Counted from the stretch's first letter, positions 1 through 7,739 are shown. The stretch: DNA of 9,905 bases from Deltaproteobacteria bacterium (GCA_019310865.1 JAFDDL010000142.1:1-9905), one strand, 5' to 3'. A program made the numbers and translations. The notes: a model not told the origin generated them from the letters alone.

Positions 1-1546
1 GGCCTTCTCCGGGGTGAAGTTCTCGTCGATATATTCTTTCATGAGGTCAAATACCGGGCGAACCTTGACCTTTTCTCCGTTGATGGTGGTCACTTCAAAG
101 CGCCCTTCAAGGGCCGGATCAGCGGTGAGATGCTCACCGTAATCGTCCCGGCCTACGGCCGCAGGGGCGTTGGCCTTAAGATCCCACACCACATAGTCTC
201 CCCACTCGGCGGCAAGGGCTTCCGGGATCAGCTGCTCATGGTGCTCTTTCAGGGAAGGCTTCTTGGCTCCCTTTTTGATGACCCGCGTGTGGCGGGTCGG
301 GGTCTTTTTCTCATACCCGGCGATAATTTCTTCAGGACGGAGAAAATCGAGTGTGTCGAGTCTCACGAGAAACGGCAGGTCGGTATTTCGCTTGACATGC
401 GCGCCATCGTGCAATTTTTCCTGTATGATGACCTGCGCCATACTGAGGGCAAACGCCGGATCGGTGGCCGGCCGGATGACAATCACCTCATCCGATCGGC
501 ACGCGGTGGCCGGATATTCCACGGAAATGGTAACAATCTTGCTGCCTTTCAGCCGTGCTTCGGTGAGCCAGTGGGCATCAGGCATCTTGGTCGCGATCCA
601 GTTCATCCCCCACACCAGTATCAGTTTGGACCGCTCCACGGCGAAAAGCTCAAACTCGTTGGTCTGTGCACCGGTGACCATTGGATGGCCCGGCGGAAGA
701 TCCGTATGCCAGGAATAACTGTCCCATCCCCGGGCACCCAGGGCTTTCTCAGGGGAAACGCCGCGAATGTGATGGTCCATGAGGCCGAGCATGTTGGCAA
801 AGCGGTAATAGCCAAAAATCCGGGTGGCGCCCAGAAACGCCATGCCGCCTCGGAACTTGAGCGTCTGGGTGCCGGCCCCGTGCATGGCCGCCACCATGGC
901 AGGGTCGTACCCCTGCCGGTTCAGGTACCCCTGTCCCGTCTCCCCGGAATAGGTGACAGCAATATTATGAAGGCTCCTGGCAGCCAGTTCAAACGCTTCG
1001 TCCCAGGGCAGCTTCAACCATTTGTCCTCCCCGCGTTTAAAATATTTTTCCGGCGGCTTGCCCGTATCCGGATCCCTTGGGAATCCGGCTTCCACCCATG
1101 ACTTGAAGCCCTTTCGGACCATGGCGCCTTTGACGCGCCGGTCTCCGTAGATCCGCCTGACCAGAGCCGAACCCTTCTGGCAGATTCTCGGGTCCCAGCG
1201 GCGGGACGCCCGGTTGCCGTACAGGTCGGTGGCTTCCCCGTACCGGTAGGAGGGGCTGATTCTCGTAATCACGCCGTTTTTCACATGCGCTTTCAGCAAA
1301 CAGTTATGGGTGTCATTGGGCGCGCAGAGGAAATGAAATTCGCTGTCTGCGGCATAGATATTTCGGTACACCCTCTCCCAATCCCTGTCCGGATACGTCT
1401 CCAGCGGACTGTCTGTCGTCGGCTCCAGAAAAGTAGCCAGATCCGGCTGGCACCCGGCCAGCAGCATGCCGGCACCGGTGCCGGCGGTCAGTTTCAGAAA
1501 GGCCCTTCTGGATATTAGCTCCTTGCCCGTGCTTGTTTTCCGCCAT
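1..1546 (-). CDS. NarG/NxrA-type molybdopterin oxidoreductase alpha subunit, 5' part, with apparent frameshift near start
   Basis: Partial: it runs off the left edge, with about 515 of the usual 1000-1200 residues visible. One frame is open from about 1545 down to 1. It begins with a Tat signal (SRRAFLKLTAG) followed at once by MLLAGC, a possible lipobox, so export to the periplasm is expected. Next comes the N-terminal Fe-S motif, C-x3-D-x3-C (CAPNDTHNC), then the fourth ligand in DPRICQKG. SWHTDLPP (about 697-674) matches the NarG segment holding the Asp ligand of molybdenum. LVWGMNW and KMPDAHWLTEARLKGSK match NarG MWGSN and TPDAHFFTEVRYKGTK. This places it in type II DMSO reductases: NarG, archaeal pNar, Nxr. 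The only good start, ATG at 1546 with AAGGGG six bases upstream, is in another frame. Removing one A from the AAAA run at 1536-1539 joins them as MAETSTGKELISRRAF. Rieske and cytochrome b genes lie directly upstream. Nitrate reduction or nitrite oxidation cannot be decided here. Confidence 0.85.
1536..1539 (-). other. Putative one-base indel in an AAAA run (frameshift site)
   Basis: The ATG at 1546 opens frame MAENKHGQGANIQKG, which continues 77 codons without resembling any family. The Tat signal and molybdoenzyme lie one base out of phase and have no ATG, GTG or TTG between the cytochrome b stop and the twin arginines. Dropping one A of this four-base run restores a continuous and plausible N-terminus. 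The cause could be a sequencing or assembly error, a true mutation, or an unusual start. The rest of the gene is one clean frame for 1.5 kb, which favours an error or a very recent event. Confidence 0.7.
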
Positions 1547-1552
1547 ACAAAA

Positions 1553-1558
1553 CCCCTT
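1553..1558 (-). promoter_or_regulatory. Ribosome binding site of the NarG-like gene (AAGGGG)
   Basis: AAGGGG sits six bases before the ATG at 1546, in the 15-base gap after the cytochrome b stop. A second Shine-Dalgarno-like AAGGAG (1519-1524) lies inside the N-terminal region, but only ATA follows it in the molybdoenzyme frame. It therefore does not offer a conventional alternative start. Confidence 0.6.
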
Positions 1559-1561
1559 TTC

Positions 1562-3109
1562 TTAATGGATCGGCCATTGGCTTTTGGACCAATAGAAATC
1601 CCAGTTGGGTCCCCTCAGTTCGGTTCCCACATAGGTGAATATCAGAAAGCTGATCAGAAACAGGGTGAACATGGCGATGGCACCCATCCGAGTGGATCCG
1701 GTCCGGTGAATGACCCATAAGGACCAGAAAGTCATAAACCCGATCCAGATCGTCCCCGGATTGATCAGGACGATGATCAGCTGCGGGATATTGGGCCACC
1801 AGTTTCTGAACCAGCCGAAATTGATGACAAACGCAAGGAGACCGATCAGTACAAAGGTCCCCAGGGCAAGGGCTCCCAGGGCCACGCGTCGTCCCTGGCG
1901 GTTTGAAAACCAGACACCCACATGAAGCGGCTGTCTGTCGAGGTAGGGTATGAGCGCAAGGCCCAGCAGGGCAACGGCGGGTAGAGCGATGCCACCCATG
2001 AAAGCAGAGTAGGACACCAGCTCCTGAAGCCCGAGAAAATACCAGGGGGCCTTGGCCGGGTTTTCAGGAATCAGCGGATTGGCAAGCTCTTTGAGAGGCG
2101 CATCTATAAAATAGGAATACACCACCACCCCGGCCAGGCAGAGCATAAAGACGGCCACTTCGGCCCGCAGCAGATGGGGCCAGCTCATTACGGTGTTTTC
2201 CACATCGTCGTTTTCCACTGCAGGCGTTTTTCCTCGCACCAGCGCCATCAGGCCATAGGTCTTGGTGGTTGGAAAGAGGCGCTCCGTTTTTCCCGGCAGG
2301 GCGCCGGGCTTTATTGGCTGGAAATTCTCCGGAACGGTCAGCCCGCCGTCTTTTCTGATTCGCCAGAAATGAGCGCCGACAAAGAGGGATAATATAAGGG
2401 GAAGCAGCATAATGTGAAGGAAATAGACCCGTGTGAGGGTGACCTGGCCGGGGGTCAACCCACCCAGGAGGAGTTCCTTTTGAAACCCTCCGATGTCGAA
2501 TATGCCGGTGAGTCCCAGAATATCAGTGATCTCCTTGGGGGCCTGGGCGATATTCGAACCGATGACCAGCGCCCAGTATGAGAGCTGATCCCAGGGCAGC
2601 AGATAGCCCGTGTAGTTCAGTACAAAAGTGAGCGCAAGGAGTATGATTCCGACAACCCAGTTGAATTCCCGCCCTTGCTTGTAAGAGCTGGTATAAAACA
2701 CCCGGCCCATATGAAGCAGGAGAAAAAGAATCATCCCCTCGCCGGCCCATTTGTGAATGTTTCGCAGCAGCCTCCCGGCGAAGACAACAAAGTTGATGTC
2801 CTTTACGCTTTCATAGGCACCCTCCACGGACGGGGTGTAATAGATCATCAAAAGAGCGCCGGATACGAACGTGATCAGCAGCAGATAGAACGTGATAAGA
2901 CCCAGGCCGAATGTATAGGTGGGCCTCAGCGTGTTCAGATGTGTCTTGCTGCCCTGGATGTGGAGGAAAAAGTTGTTGGCGATCACGGCAGTCCTTGACC
3001 TGTCGGATGAAGGCCGGCCGCCCCTTAGAAAAGAACGGACAACTGTATTCTTAATGGAAAGGATGTTCTCTTTAAATTCGTTGAGTCCCGAGCGGGTCGG
3101 CCCAATCAT
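1562..3109 (-). CDS. Single-chain b6-type cytochrome b of a Rieske/cytochrome b complex
   Basis: 515 residues joining the b6-like half and the subunit IV-like half in one chain, about nine or more membrane helices. Heme ligands are His119 and His133 (H-x13-H, in NIHKWAGEGM..LLHMGRVF) and His232 and His247 (H-x14-H). The 14-residue spacing in the second pair is the b6f-type feature. The Qo-site PEWY motif reads APWY (354-357, in PAKAPWYFLGLQE), and the chain ends with the usual TYVGTELRGPNW segment. Aligned with plant b6, the Cys that binds heme c_n is Gly68, so that covalent heme is not expected. About 60 residues before the first helix form an extended cytoplasmic N-terminus. It follows the Rieske gene by 15 bases with a strong AGGAGG before the ATG, and precedes the NarG-like gene. 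It should oxidise quinol in the membrane together with the Rieske protein. The order Rieske, cytochrome b, NarG-like parallels narB-narC-narG of halophilic archaea. Confidence 0.95.
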   Translation of the reverse strand: MIGPTRSGLNEFKENILSIKNTVVRSFLRGGRPSSDRSRTAVIANNFFLHIQGSKTHLNTLRPTYTFGLGLITFYLLLITFVSGALLMIYYTPSVEGAYESVKDINFVVFAGRLLRNIHKWAGEGMILFLLLHMGRVFYTSSYKQGREFNWVVGIILLALTFVLNYTGYLLPWDQLSYWALVIGSNIAQAPKEITDILGLTGIFDIGGFQKELLLGGLTPGQVTLTRVYFLHIMLLPLILSLFVGAHFWRIRKDGGLTVPENFQPIKPGALPGKTERLFPTTKTYGLMALVRGKTPAVENDDVENTVMSWPHLLRAEVAVFMLCLAGVVVYSYFIDAPLKELANPLIPENPAKAPWYFLGLQELVSYSAFMGGIALPAVALLGLALIPYLDRQPLHVGVWFSNRQGRRVALGALALGTFVLIGLLAFVINFGWFRNWWPNIPQLIIVLINPGTIWIGFMTFWSLWVIHRTGSTRMGAIAMFTLFLISFLIFTYVGTELRGPNWDFYWSKSQWPIH

Positions 3110-3113
3110 AGCT

Positions 3114-3119
3114 CCTCCT
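3114..3119 (-). promoter_or_regulatory. Ribosome binding site of cytochrome b (AGGAGG)
   Basis: AGGAGG stands four bases before the ATG at 3109, in the 15-base gap after the Rieske stop codon (TAG, 3125-3127). It supports this start rather than a later one nearer the first membrane helix, and so supports the long N-terminal extension. Confidence 0.75.
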
Positions 3120-3124
3120 CAAAC

Positions 3125-3595
3125 CTAAACCGTAAAGGTTGTTCCTCTTTTTATCTCCCTTGCGGCATCCACCACCAGGGTGCCATCCACATTCTGGCTG
3201 ATTTCAAGCCAGGGCAGGTCCCTCGGCGCCGGCCCGGCAATCACTTTACCGTCCCGGTTGTATTTCGAGCCGTGGCAGGGACAGAGAAAACCGCTTTCGG
3301 AAATCGCCACCAGACACCCCAGATGCGTGCAGACGCTGGAGATGGCATGGATCCCGTCAGTGTCTGAAAAAACATAGATCATTTTGTCTTCAAGTTTTTT
3401 GACGATGCCCACCGGGAAGTTTTCTGGTTTTCCGATTTTGAATCTCTTGGACGCCTCGTAGTAAACGTTGGGTTTGGTCAGTCTTAAAACGCCGGCAAGT
3501 GCGGCCAGCGATGACAAAAGGACCGCCGCAAACGAAGCGAGGCCGAGAAAATCCCGCCTGGAAACGCCTGATTTCTCCTGGTTCTCATCACTCAT
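3125..3595 (-). CDS. Rieske [2Fe-2S] iron-sulfur protein
   Basis: 156 residues. The Tat motif SRRDFLG (12-18) is followed by one membrane helix (about 18-38), which in Rieske proteins remains as an uncleaved anchor; the soluble domain then faces the periplasm. The cluster motifs are complete: CTHLGC (89-94) and CPCHGS (105-110), with the Gly-Pro-Ala-Pro loop (121-124, [10 protein letters not shown]) after them. The two motif cysteines Cys94 and Cys107 could form the stabilising disulfide. KYNRDG follows CPCHGS, so the Tyr that raises the potential in high-potential Rieske proteins is present or nearby. The start overlaps the 3' end of the flavoprotein gene by eight bases and has an excellent AAGGAGG nine bases upstream, so translation is probably coupled. 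It pairs with the cytochrome b gene immediately downstream as the quinol-oxidising core of a bc-type complex. Confidence 0.95.
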   Translation of the reverse strand: MSDENQEKSGVSRRDFLGLASFAAVLLSSLAALAGVLRLTKPNVYYEASKRFKIGKPENFPVGIVKKLEDKMIYVFSDTDGIHAISSVCTHLGCLVAISESGFLCPCHGSKYNRDGKVIAGPAPRDLPWLEISQNVDGTLVVDAAREIKRGTTFTV

Positions 3596-5471
3596 CGCCC
3601 CATACCTCCTTGAAATTAAATGCCTCCATGGTTATCGCCCCCACCGGGCACCGTTCAGCGCATAAGCCGCAGCGAATGCAGATAGTTTCATCTTTGATGA
3701 TGGCTCCGGCGTCGGAAGGAAGCAGATCACCTGGATAGTTCTGAAGAAGCTTTTCATAATCGGCACTGCCCTGGAGGGCTTCCACCGGCACCAGTTTCAG
3801 ACAGTATTCCGGGCATATATCCGCACACCCGCCGCAAAGGATGCATTTTTCACTATCGAAAATGGTATTGACGCTGCAATTAAGGCATCGGCTTGCCTGA
3901 CGCCTGCCCTGGTCTTCAGTGAATCCCTTTTCAACCATAAGGTTCATGGCCTTCTTGCGCTCTTCGGGCGGCATGACCGGCACACCTTCCCGCGGGATCT
4001 CCTCGTATCCGCATTCCCGACTGTACCCCTTAATCTCCGAATGCACCAGGGTCGTCGTGAATGAAATCTCTTTTCGGTTCAGGTAGGTGTAAATTCTCCT
4101 TGCAACTTGTTTGCCGCTGGCGATGGCGTGGATCATGAGTTTGGCGCCATAGGCCACATCCCCTGCGGCAAAGACGCCTTCGGCCTCCGTCATGGAGCCG
4201 GCCGAATCAAGCTTCAGCTGCCCGCGCTCATTCAGGGCGATATCCGCCGAGTCGATGAAGCTCAAATCGGTGTCCTGGCCAATGGAGAGAAACACCTTGT
4301 CCGCATCCAGCGACATCACCGTGGTGTCGTCGTATTGGGGGGCAAACCGGCGGTTTTCATCAAAGATGGACAGGCATCGGACAAACGAGACGCCGCATGC
4401 CCGGCCATGGTCATCCACCAGGATCTCTTTCGGTCCCCATGAGTTGTATCGGGTAATCCCCTCTGCCGCGCCGTCTTCAATTTCTTCCGTATCGGCCGGC
4501 ATCTCCGTCAGGGACTCCAGGCATACCAGATGAACCTCTTTGACGCCCTTCTGGCGGATGGCGGTTCGCGACACATCGTATTCCGTCTGCCGTACCAGGG
4601 TTCTGGCCACATCGTAGGCGACATTTCCGCCGCCAATCACGACAACCTTCTCCCCCAGCGCCACCTCTCTGTCCAGCGCCACATCCTTTAAAAAATCCAC
4701 CCCGCCGATAACACCCGGCGCATCGATGTTTGGGATGGGGATTTTCTTTGATTTTTTGGCTCCCACCGCAATGAGCACCGCATCGTGCCGGGCACGCAGC
4801 TGCGTCATGGTGATGTCTTTTCCGACCTGGACATTGCAGACAATGTCGGTCCCCAGGGCCTTGATAACCTCAACCTCTGCTTCAATGAGACGACGCGGCA
4901 GCCTGTATTCGGGAACGCCCAGGTAAAGCATGCCGGCGGGAACGGGCTCCATTTCATAAATCACCGGCTTGATTCCCAGCAAACAAAGATCGTGAGCCGC
5001 TGCCAGCCCGGTCGGGCCGGAGCCGATGATCCCCACAGTGGGTGATGTGTCGGAAAGCGTTGGACTCTGGAAATGCTTTAGAAGGTTTTTGATATCTTCA
5101 AAATCTTCGCATTCATCTTCCGTCATGGAAAGAAACCGTCGAATCACCTGCAAGGGGCTCTTATCGTATCGTCCCGATTCAACACCGAATTTTTCTGTCA
5201 CGAATCTTTTTAATGCACGGATGGAAATGGCTTCATCGAAATCCGCCCTTCTGCAGGCCGCCTCACACGATGCACCGCAAATTCTGCCGCAAATGGACGC
5301 CAGCGGATTGGGACCCCGGGCAATCAGATATGCCTTTTCAAAGTCACCGTCCGCGATGGCGCGCACATAACCCCTGGCATCGGTATAAACCGGGCAGGCG
5401 TCCTGGCATTTAATCTGTTTCTTCCAATAAGCGATATCGGGGATTTCAATGGGAAATTTCTCTTTTTTCAT
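3588..5471 (-). CDS. GltD-like FAD/NAD(P) oxidoreductase with N- and C-terminal Fe-S domains
   Basis: 627 residues with no export signal or membrane helix, so cytoplasmic. Domains in order: an N-terminal GltD-type Fe-S region with Cys22, Cys26 and Cys61/65/69/73 ([13 protein letters not shown]); an FAD-binding Rossmann motif GIIGSGPTG (147-155); an NAD(P)-binding motif [13 protein letters not shown] (278-290); the closing FAD motif [11 protein letters not shown] (432-442); then RCLNC (528-532) and two [4Fe-4S] ferredoxin motifs, [12 protein letters not shown] (543-554) and [12 protein letters not shown] (598-609). Glutamate synthase small subunits are about 450-480 residues and lack the last part. 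Where NADPH-type relatives have the pair Arg-Arg before the EMPA motif, this protein has Leu-Glu ([10 protein letters not shown]), suggesting NADH. No glutamate synthase large subunit is nearby. The start overlaps the nrfD-like stop (ATGA) and the end overlaps the Rieske start, so it is most likely a subunit or partner of the membrane complex, passing electrons between NADH and the quinone-reactive proteins. Confidence 0.87.
   Translation of the reverse strand: MKKEKFPIEIPDIAYWKKQIKCQDACPVYTDARGYVRAIADGDFEKAYLIARGPNPLASICGRICGASCEAACRRADFDEAISIRALKRFVTEKFGVESGRYDKSPLQVIRRFLSMTEDECEDFEDIKNLLKHFQSPTLSDTSPTVGIIGSGPTGLAAAHDLCLLGIKPVIYEMEPVPAGMLYLGVPEYRLPRRLIEAEVEVIKALGTDIVCNVQVGKDITMTQLRARHDAVLIAVGAKKSKKIPIPNIDAPGVIGGVDFLKDVALDREVALGEKVVVIGGGNVAYDVARTLVRQTEYDVSRTAIRQKGVKEVHLVCLESLTEMPADTEEIEDGAAEGITRYNSWGPKEILVDDHGRACGVSFVRCLSIFDENRRFAPQYDDTTVMSLDADKVFLSIGQDTDLSFIDSADIALNERGQLKLDSAGSMTEAEGVFAAGDVAYGAKLMIHAIASGKQVARRIYTYLNRKEISFTTTLVHSEIKGYSRECGYEEIPREGVPVMPPEERKKAMNLMVEKGFTEDQGRRQASRCLNCSVNTIFDSEKCILCGGCADICPEYCLKLVPVEALQGSADYEKLLQNYPGDLLPSDAGAIIKDETICIRCGLCAERCPVGAITMEAFNFKEVWGDE
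3605..3611 (-). promoter_or_regulatory. Ribosome binding site of the Rieske gene (AAGGAGG)
   Basis: A full AAGGAGG lies inside the last codons of the upstream flavoprotein gene, nine bases before the Rieske ATG at 3595. It decides the start and shows that the eight-base overlap between the two genes is real. Confidence 0.75.
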
Positions 5472-6718
5472 GGCGGCTCCATGGAAAATGCCTTATCATA
5501 GCGATCCTCAATAATCAAAGCCGGCTTGATCAACATGGTAACGACAAAGATGCCCAGGGCCAGGACGCCAAGGGTAATGCATATCTCCACGCCGGTGGGT
5601 GTGTAATCGACGACTTCTCCAAGGGGTGACGGAATCAGGCCCGGCACAATCAGCCCGACACCTTTTTCGATCCAGATCCCCACAAAAAGAAGAAATGACG
5701 CCGGAAAAAGCACCTTGGGGTTGTTTTTCCCGGGGTTGAAGGCCAGCACCAGTGTACCGATGAGATTGATGCTGACGGCACTCCAAATCCACGGCACCAG
5801 AGAATTGTGGCCCTCCAGCCCGAAGAAGAGATAGATCGCCGAGAGGCTGTGATGGGTGGGCGTGTAAAACTCCTTAAACACCTCGGAGAAGAGCATGATC
5901 AGATTGATGATTGCGGAAACCACAATGACCAGCCTCAGTTTATTAAACAGCTGCTTTTCGATCTTATAGGTGGTGGTGGAATGAACGATAACCAGCACCA
6001 TGGTGATCAACGCCGGGCCGGCCGCAAAGGCGGATGCCAGAAACCTGGGTCCCAGCAGGGGGTTGTTCCAGAAGGGTCTGGCAGGGAGGCCTTCATAAAG
6101 GAAAGCGGTAACCATATGGATGGCAATGGCCCAGAATATGGAAAGGAAAACAAAGGGCCGGTACTTTCTTTCATCGGGTTTTTGAAAATTGTATCGGCAA
6201 TAGAGGATGTATAGGGGCACCAGCAGGTTCAACGCCAGATAACCATTTAGCACGATCACATCCCAGGTCAGGATTGAAGAGGGCCAGTTGAACAGGCCGA
6301 TCACCGGCATGAGATGCCATGCGCGCAAGGGCCCGCCAAGATCGATCAAAATAAACATCAGGCACATGACCAGTGCGCCCACCGCTACCCCCTCCCCTAT
6401 GATCACCACCCTGTGGAAATCCTTGTCCCTGAATATATAGGCGGGAAGGATCAACATGACGGCCGCCGCCGCAACGCCCACCAGGAATGTAAAGTTGGAG
6501 ATATAGAGCCCCCAGCTGATAATATTGGTCATGCCGGTGGCGGAAAGCCCCTGGGTAAACTGTATTGAATAAGCATAAACACCCAGCACCATGAAAGCAA
6601 GCAGTGTGCACAGATAAATCTGGTAGCGGATGCTGCCGGTTAAACTCCACAAGATCCCATCCTTGAAAAAAGAGAGCATTCCCTTGGGGTGCGTTTTTTC
6701 CATTGCTACTTCATTCAT
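5468..6718 (-). CDS. nrfD: NrfD/DsrP/PsrC-family membrane subunit (quinone-reactive)
   Basis: 416 residues, very hydrophobic, with about ten predicted helices (roughly 33-53, 66-92, 104-126, 147-172, 186-206, 226-247, 262-282, 307-326, 337-355, 376-398). The helix content, the DLGGPLRAWHL segment (126-136) and the C-terminal segment EKGVGLIVPG...SPLGE...YTPTGVE are typical of NrfD-type proteins; I judge them closest to DsrP of the DsrMKJOP complex, from memory. The family exchanges electrons between membrane quinones and a partner ferredoxin but carries no cofactor itself. That partner is the Fe-S gene immediately upstream (37-base gap), as in NrfCD, DsrOP and PsrBC. The stop codon overlaps the next start as ATGA, so translation of the FAD protein is coupled. 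ATG at 6718 has AGGA about nine bases upstream; a second ATG five codons later is possible. Confidence 0.9.
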   Translation of the reverse strand: MNEVAMEKTHPKGMLSFFKDGILWSLTGSIRYQIYLCTLLAFMVLGVYAYSIQFTQGLSATGMTNIISWGLYISNFTFLVGVAAAAVMLILPAYIFRDKDFHRVVIIGEGVAVGALVMCLMFILIDLGGPLRAWHLMPVIGLFNWPSSILTWDVIVLNGYLALNLLVPLYILYCRYNFQKPDERKYRPFVFLSIFWAIAIHMVTAFLYEGLPARPFWNNPLLGPRFLASAFAAGPALITMVLVIVHSTTTYKIEKQLFNKLRLVIVVSAIINLIMLFSEVFKEFYTPTHHSLSAIYLFFGLEGHNSLVPWIWSAVSINLIGTLVLAFNPGKNNPKVLFPASFLLFVGIWIEKGVGLIVPGLIPSPLGEVVDYTPTGVEICITLGVLALGIFVVTMLIKPALIIEDRYDKAFSMEPP

Positions 6719-6755
6719 ATGCTATTTTCCTAAGCCGGTTAAAGAGGACTCGATG

Positions 6756-7733
6756 TCAATCAATGAAATACCAGAATTTCGGGTCTGTCCCCAGCTCCTC
6801 CTTCATCCGAAACACCTTTTTGTTTTTCAGCACAAACCTGATTTCGCTGTTGGGGTCCAACAGATTCCCGAAGACCCTGGAGCCGGTGGGGCATGCCTCA
6901 ACGCAAGCCGGGAGTCTGCCATTCCGTGTTCTTTGCACGCAGAATGTGCATTTTTCCATCACACCCCGTGTGCGCACCCGGTTGCCGAGATAGTGCTGCT
7001 TACGGGTCATTTCCGCCAGGGGAATATCCGGCTCCCGCCAGTTGAAACGTCGTCCAAAGTAAGGGCACGCCGCCATGCAATATCGGCAACCGATGCACCA
7101 GTCGTAATCCACCACGACAATCCCGTCGGGCTCTCTCCAGGTTGCCTTTGTGGGGCAGGCTTTGGTACACGGGGCATTTTCGCAGTGAAAGCACTGTACG
7201 CCCATGTAGAAATGATCCGCCACCGGCACTTCATGGAAATATTTTCCATCCCCCGATTCCACGTTCATTTTGCCGTGTTCCATCTCGAAGATGCGTACGT
7301 ACTGTGTTTTCGAACTTCGATCGAGATTATTCTCCTTCACGCAGGCAGCCACGCAGTCCATGAACCCTTCGCATCGGGAAACATTAAAGGCATAACCGAA
7401 AAGTACATTCTCCCTCGGCTTCCGGTTGCTGATCTGGATGTCCACGCCGCGTTTCAGTTTTGCCAGCCGTTCCAGACGTCGGACCGTCTCTTGCTTTTCC
7501 GCCTGGGTCATCAGGCGATAATTGCCCTTGAAATATTCCTGCCACTTTAGAGCAAGCGCCTCGTTTGAGCCGAGCAGACCGCTTCCAGCACAGCCGGTCA
7601 CCATCATAGCGCCGCCCACAGCAGCGGTTTTTACGGCGCCTTTAAGGAAAGCGCGCCGGCCGCACTTTTTTTCTGACGGGTGATTTTTCTTTGCTTCCAT
7701 CTGACCTTCTTTGTCTTTAAGGACATCCATCAT
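6756..7733 (-). CDS. Tat-exported four-cluster ferredoxin subunit (NrfC/DsrO/HybA type)
   Basis: 325 residues. The Tat signal GRRAFLKGAV (25-34) is followed by VTGC (45-48), a possible lipobox, so the protein is periplasmic and perhaps lipid-anchored. Fe-S motifs: the first set is Cys121, Cys127, Cys131 with Phe at 124 where the second Cys normally stands; the others are complete, CFHCENAPCTKACP (181-194), CIGCRYCMAACP (213-224) and CTFC...CVEACP (262-282). The first site may therefore hold a [3Fe-4S] or a differently ligated cluster. This is the standard electron-transfer partner of NrfD-type membrane proteins, and its gene precedes nrfD here. The start is uncertain: ATG 7733 or 7730 just after the stop of the tetraheme gene, or ATG 7700, which has AGAAGG in front and would shorten the region before the twin arginines. 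It probably takes electrons from the NrfD-like subunit and hands them to the tetraheme lipoprotein. Confidence 0.88.
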   Translation of the reverse strand: MMDVLKDKEGQMEAKKNHPSEKKCGRRAFLKGAVKTAAVGGAMMVTGCAGSGLLGSNEALALKWQEYFKGNYRLMTQAEKQETVRRLERLAKLKRGVDIQISNRKPRENVLFGYAFNVSRCEGFMDCVAACVKENNLDRSSKTQYVRIFEMEHGKMNVESGDGKYFHEVPVADHFYMGVQCFHCENAPCTKACPTKATWREPDGIVVVDYDWCIGCRYCMAACPYFGRRFNWREPDIPLAEMTRKQHYLGNRVRTRGVMEKCTFCVQRTRNGRLPACVEACPTGSRVFGNLLDPNSEIRFVLKNKKVFRMKEELGTDPKFWYFID

Positions 7734-7739
7734 ATTCCC

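Noticed and set aside
130..1101. Long open frame of 323 codons on the plus strand
   Set aside because: It lies antisense to the NarG-like gene, whose translation shows clear family motifs through this whole stretch. The plus-strand product has no recognisable motif, signal or ribosome binding site. GC-rich coding DNA often gives such shadows.
1313..1546. A separate small protein of 77 residues starting at ATG 1546
   Set aside because: It uses the expected start of the NarG-like gene but leaves the right frame after a few codons and has no recognisable features. It is better explained as the result of the one-base shift at 1536-1539.
3588..5471. A true glutamate synthase small subunit (GltD)
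   Set aside because: It is about 150 residues too long, has two added ferredoxin motifs, lacks the NADPH-type Arg pair, and stands among respiratory genes with no GltB.
6719..6755. Promoter or terminator in the largest intergenic gap
   Set aside because: The gap is only 37 bases. I see no convincing hairpin with a T run and no clear -35/-10 pair. The AGGA before the nrfD-like start accounts for the only signal.
6630..7550. Open frame of 306 codons on the plus strand
   Set aside because: It is antisense across the NrfC-like gene and the start of the NrfD-like gene. The minus strand shows complete Fe-S motifs and a Tat signal, and the plus product looks random.
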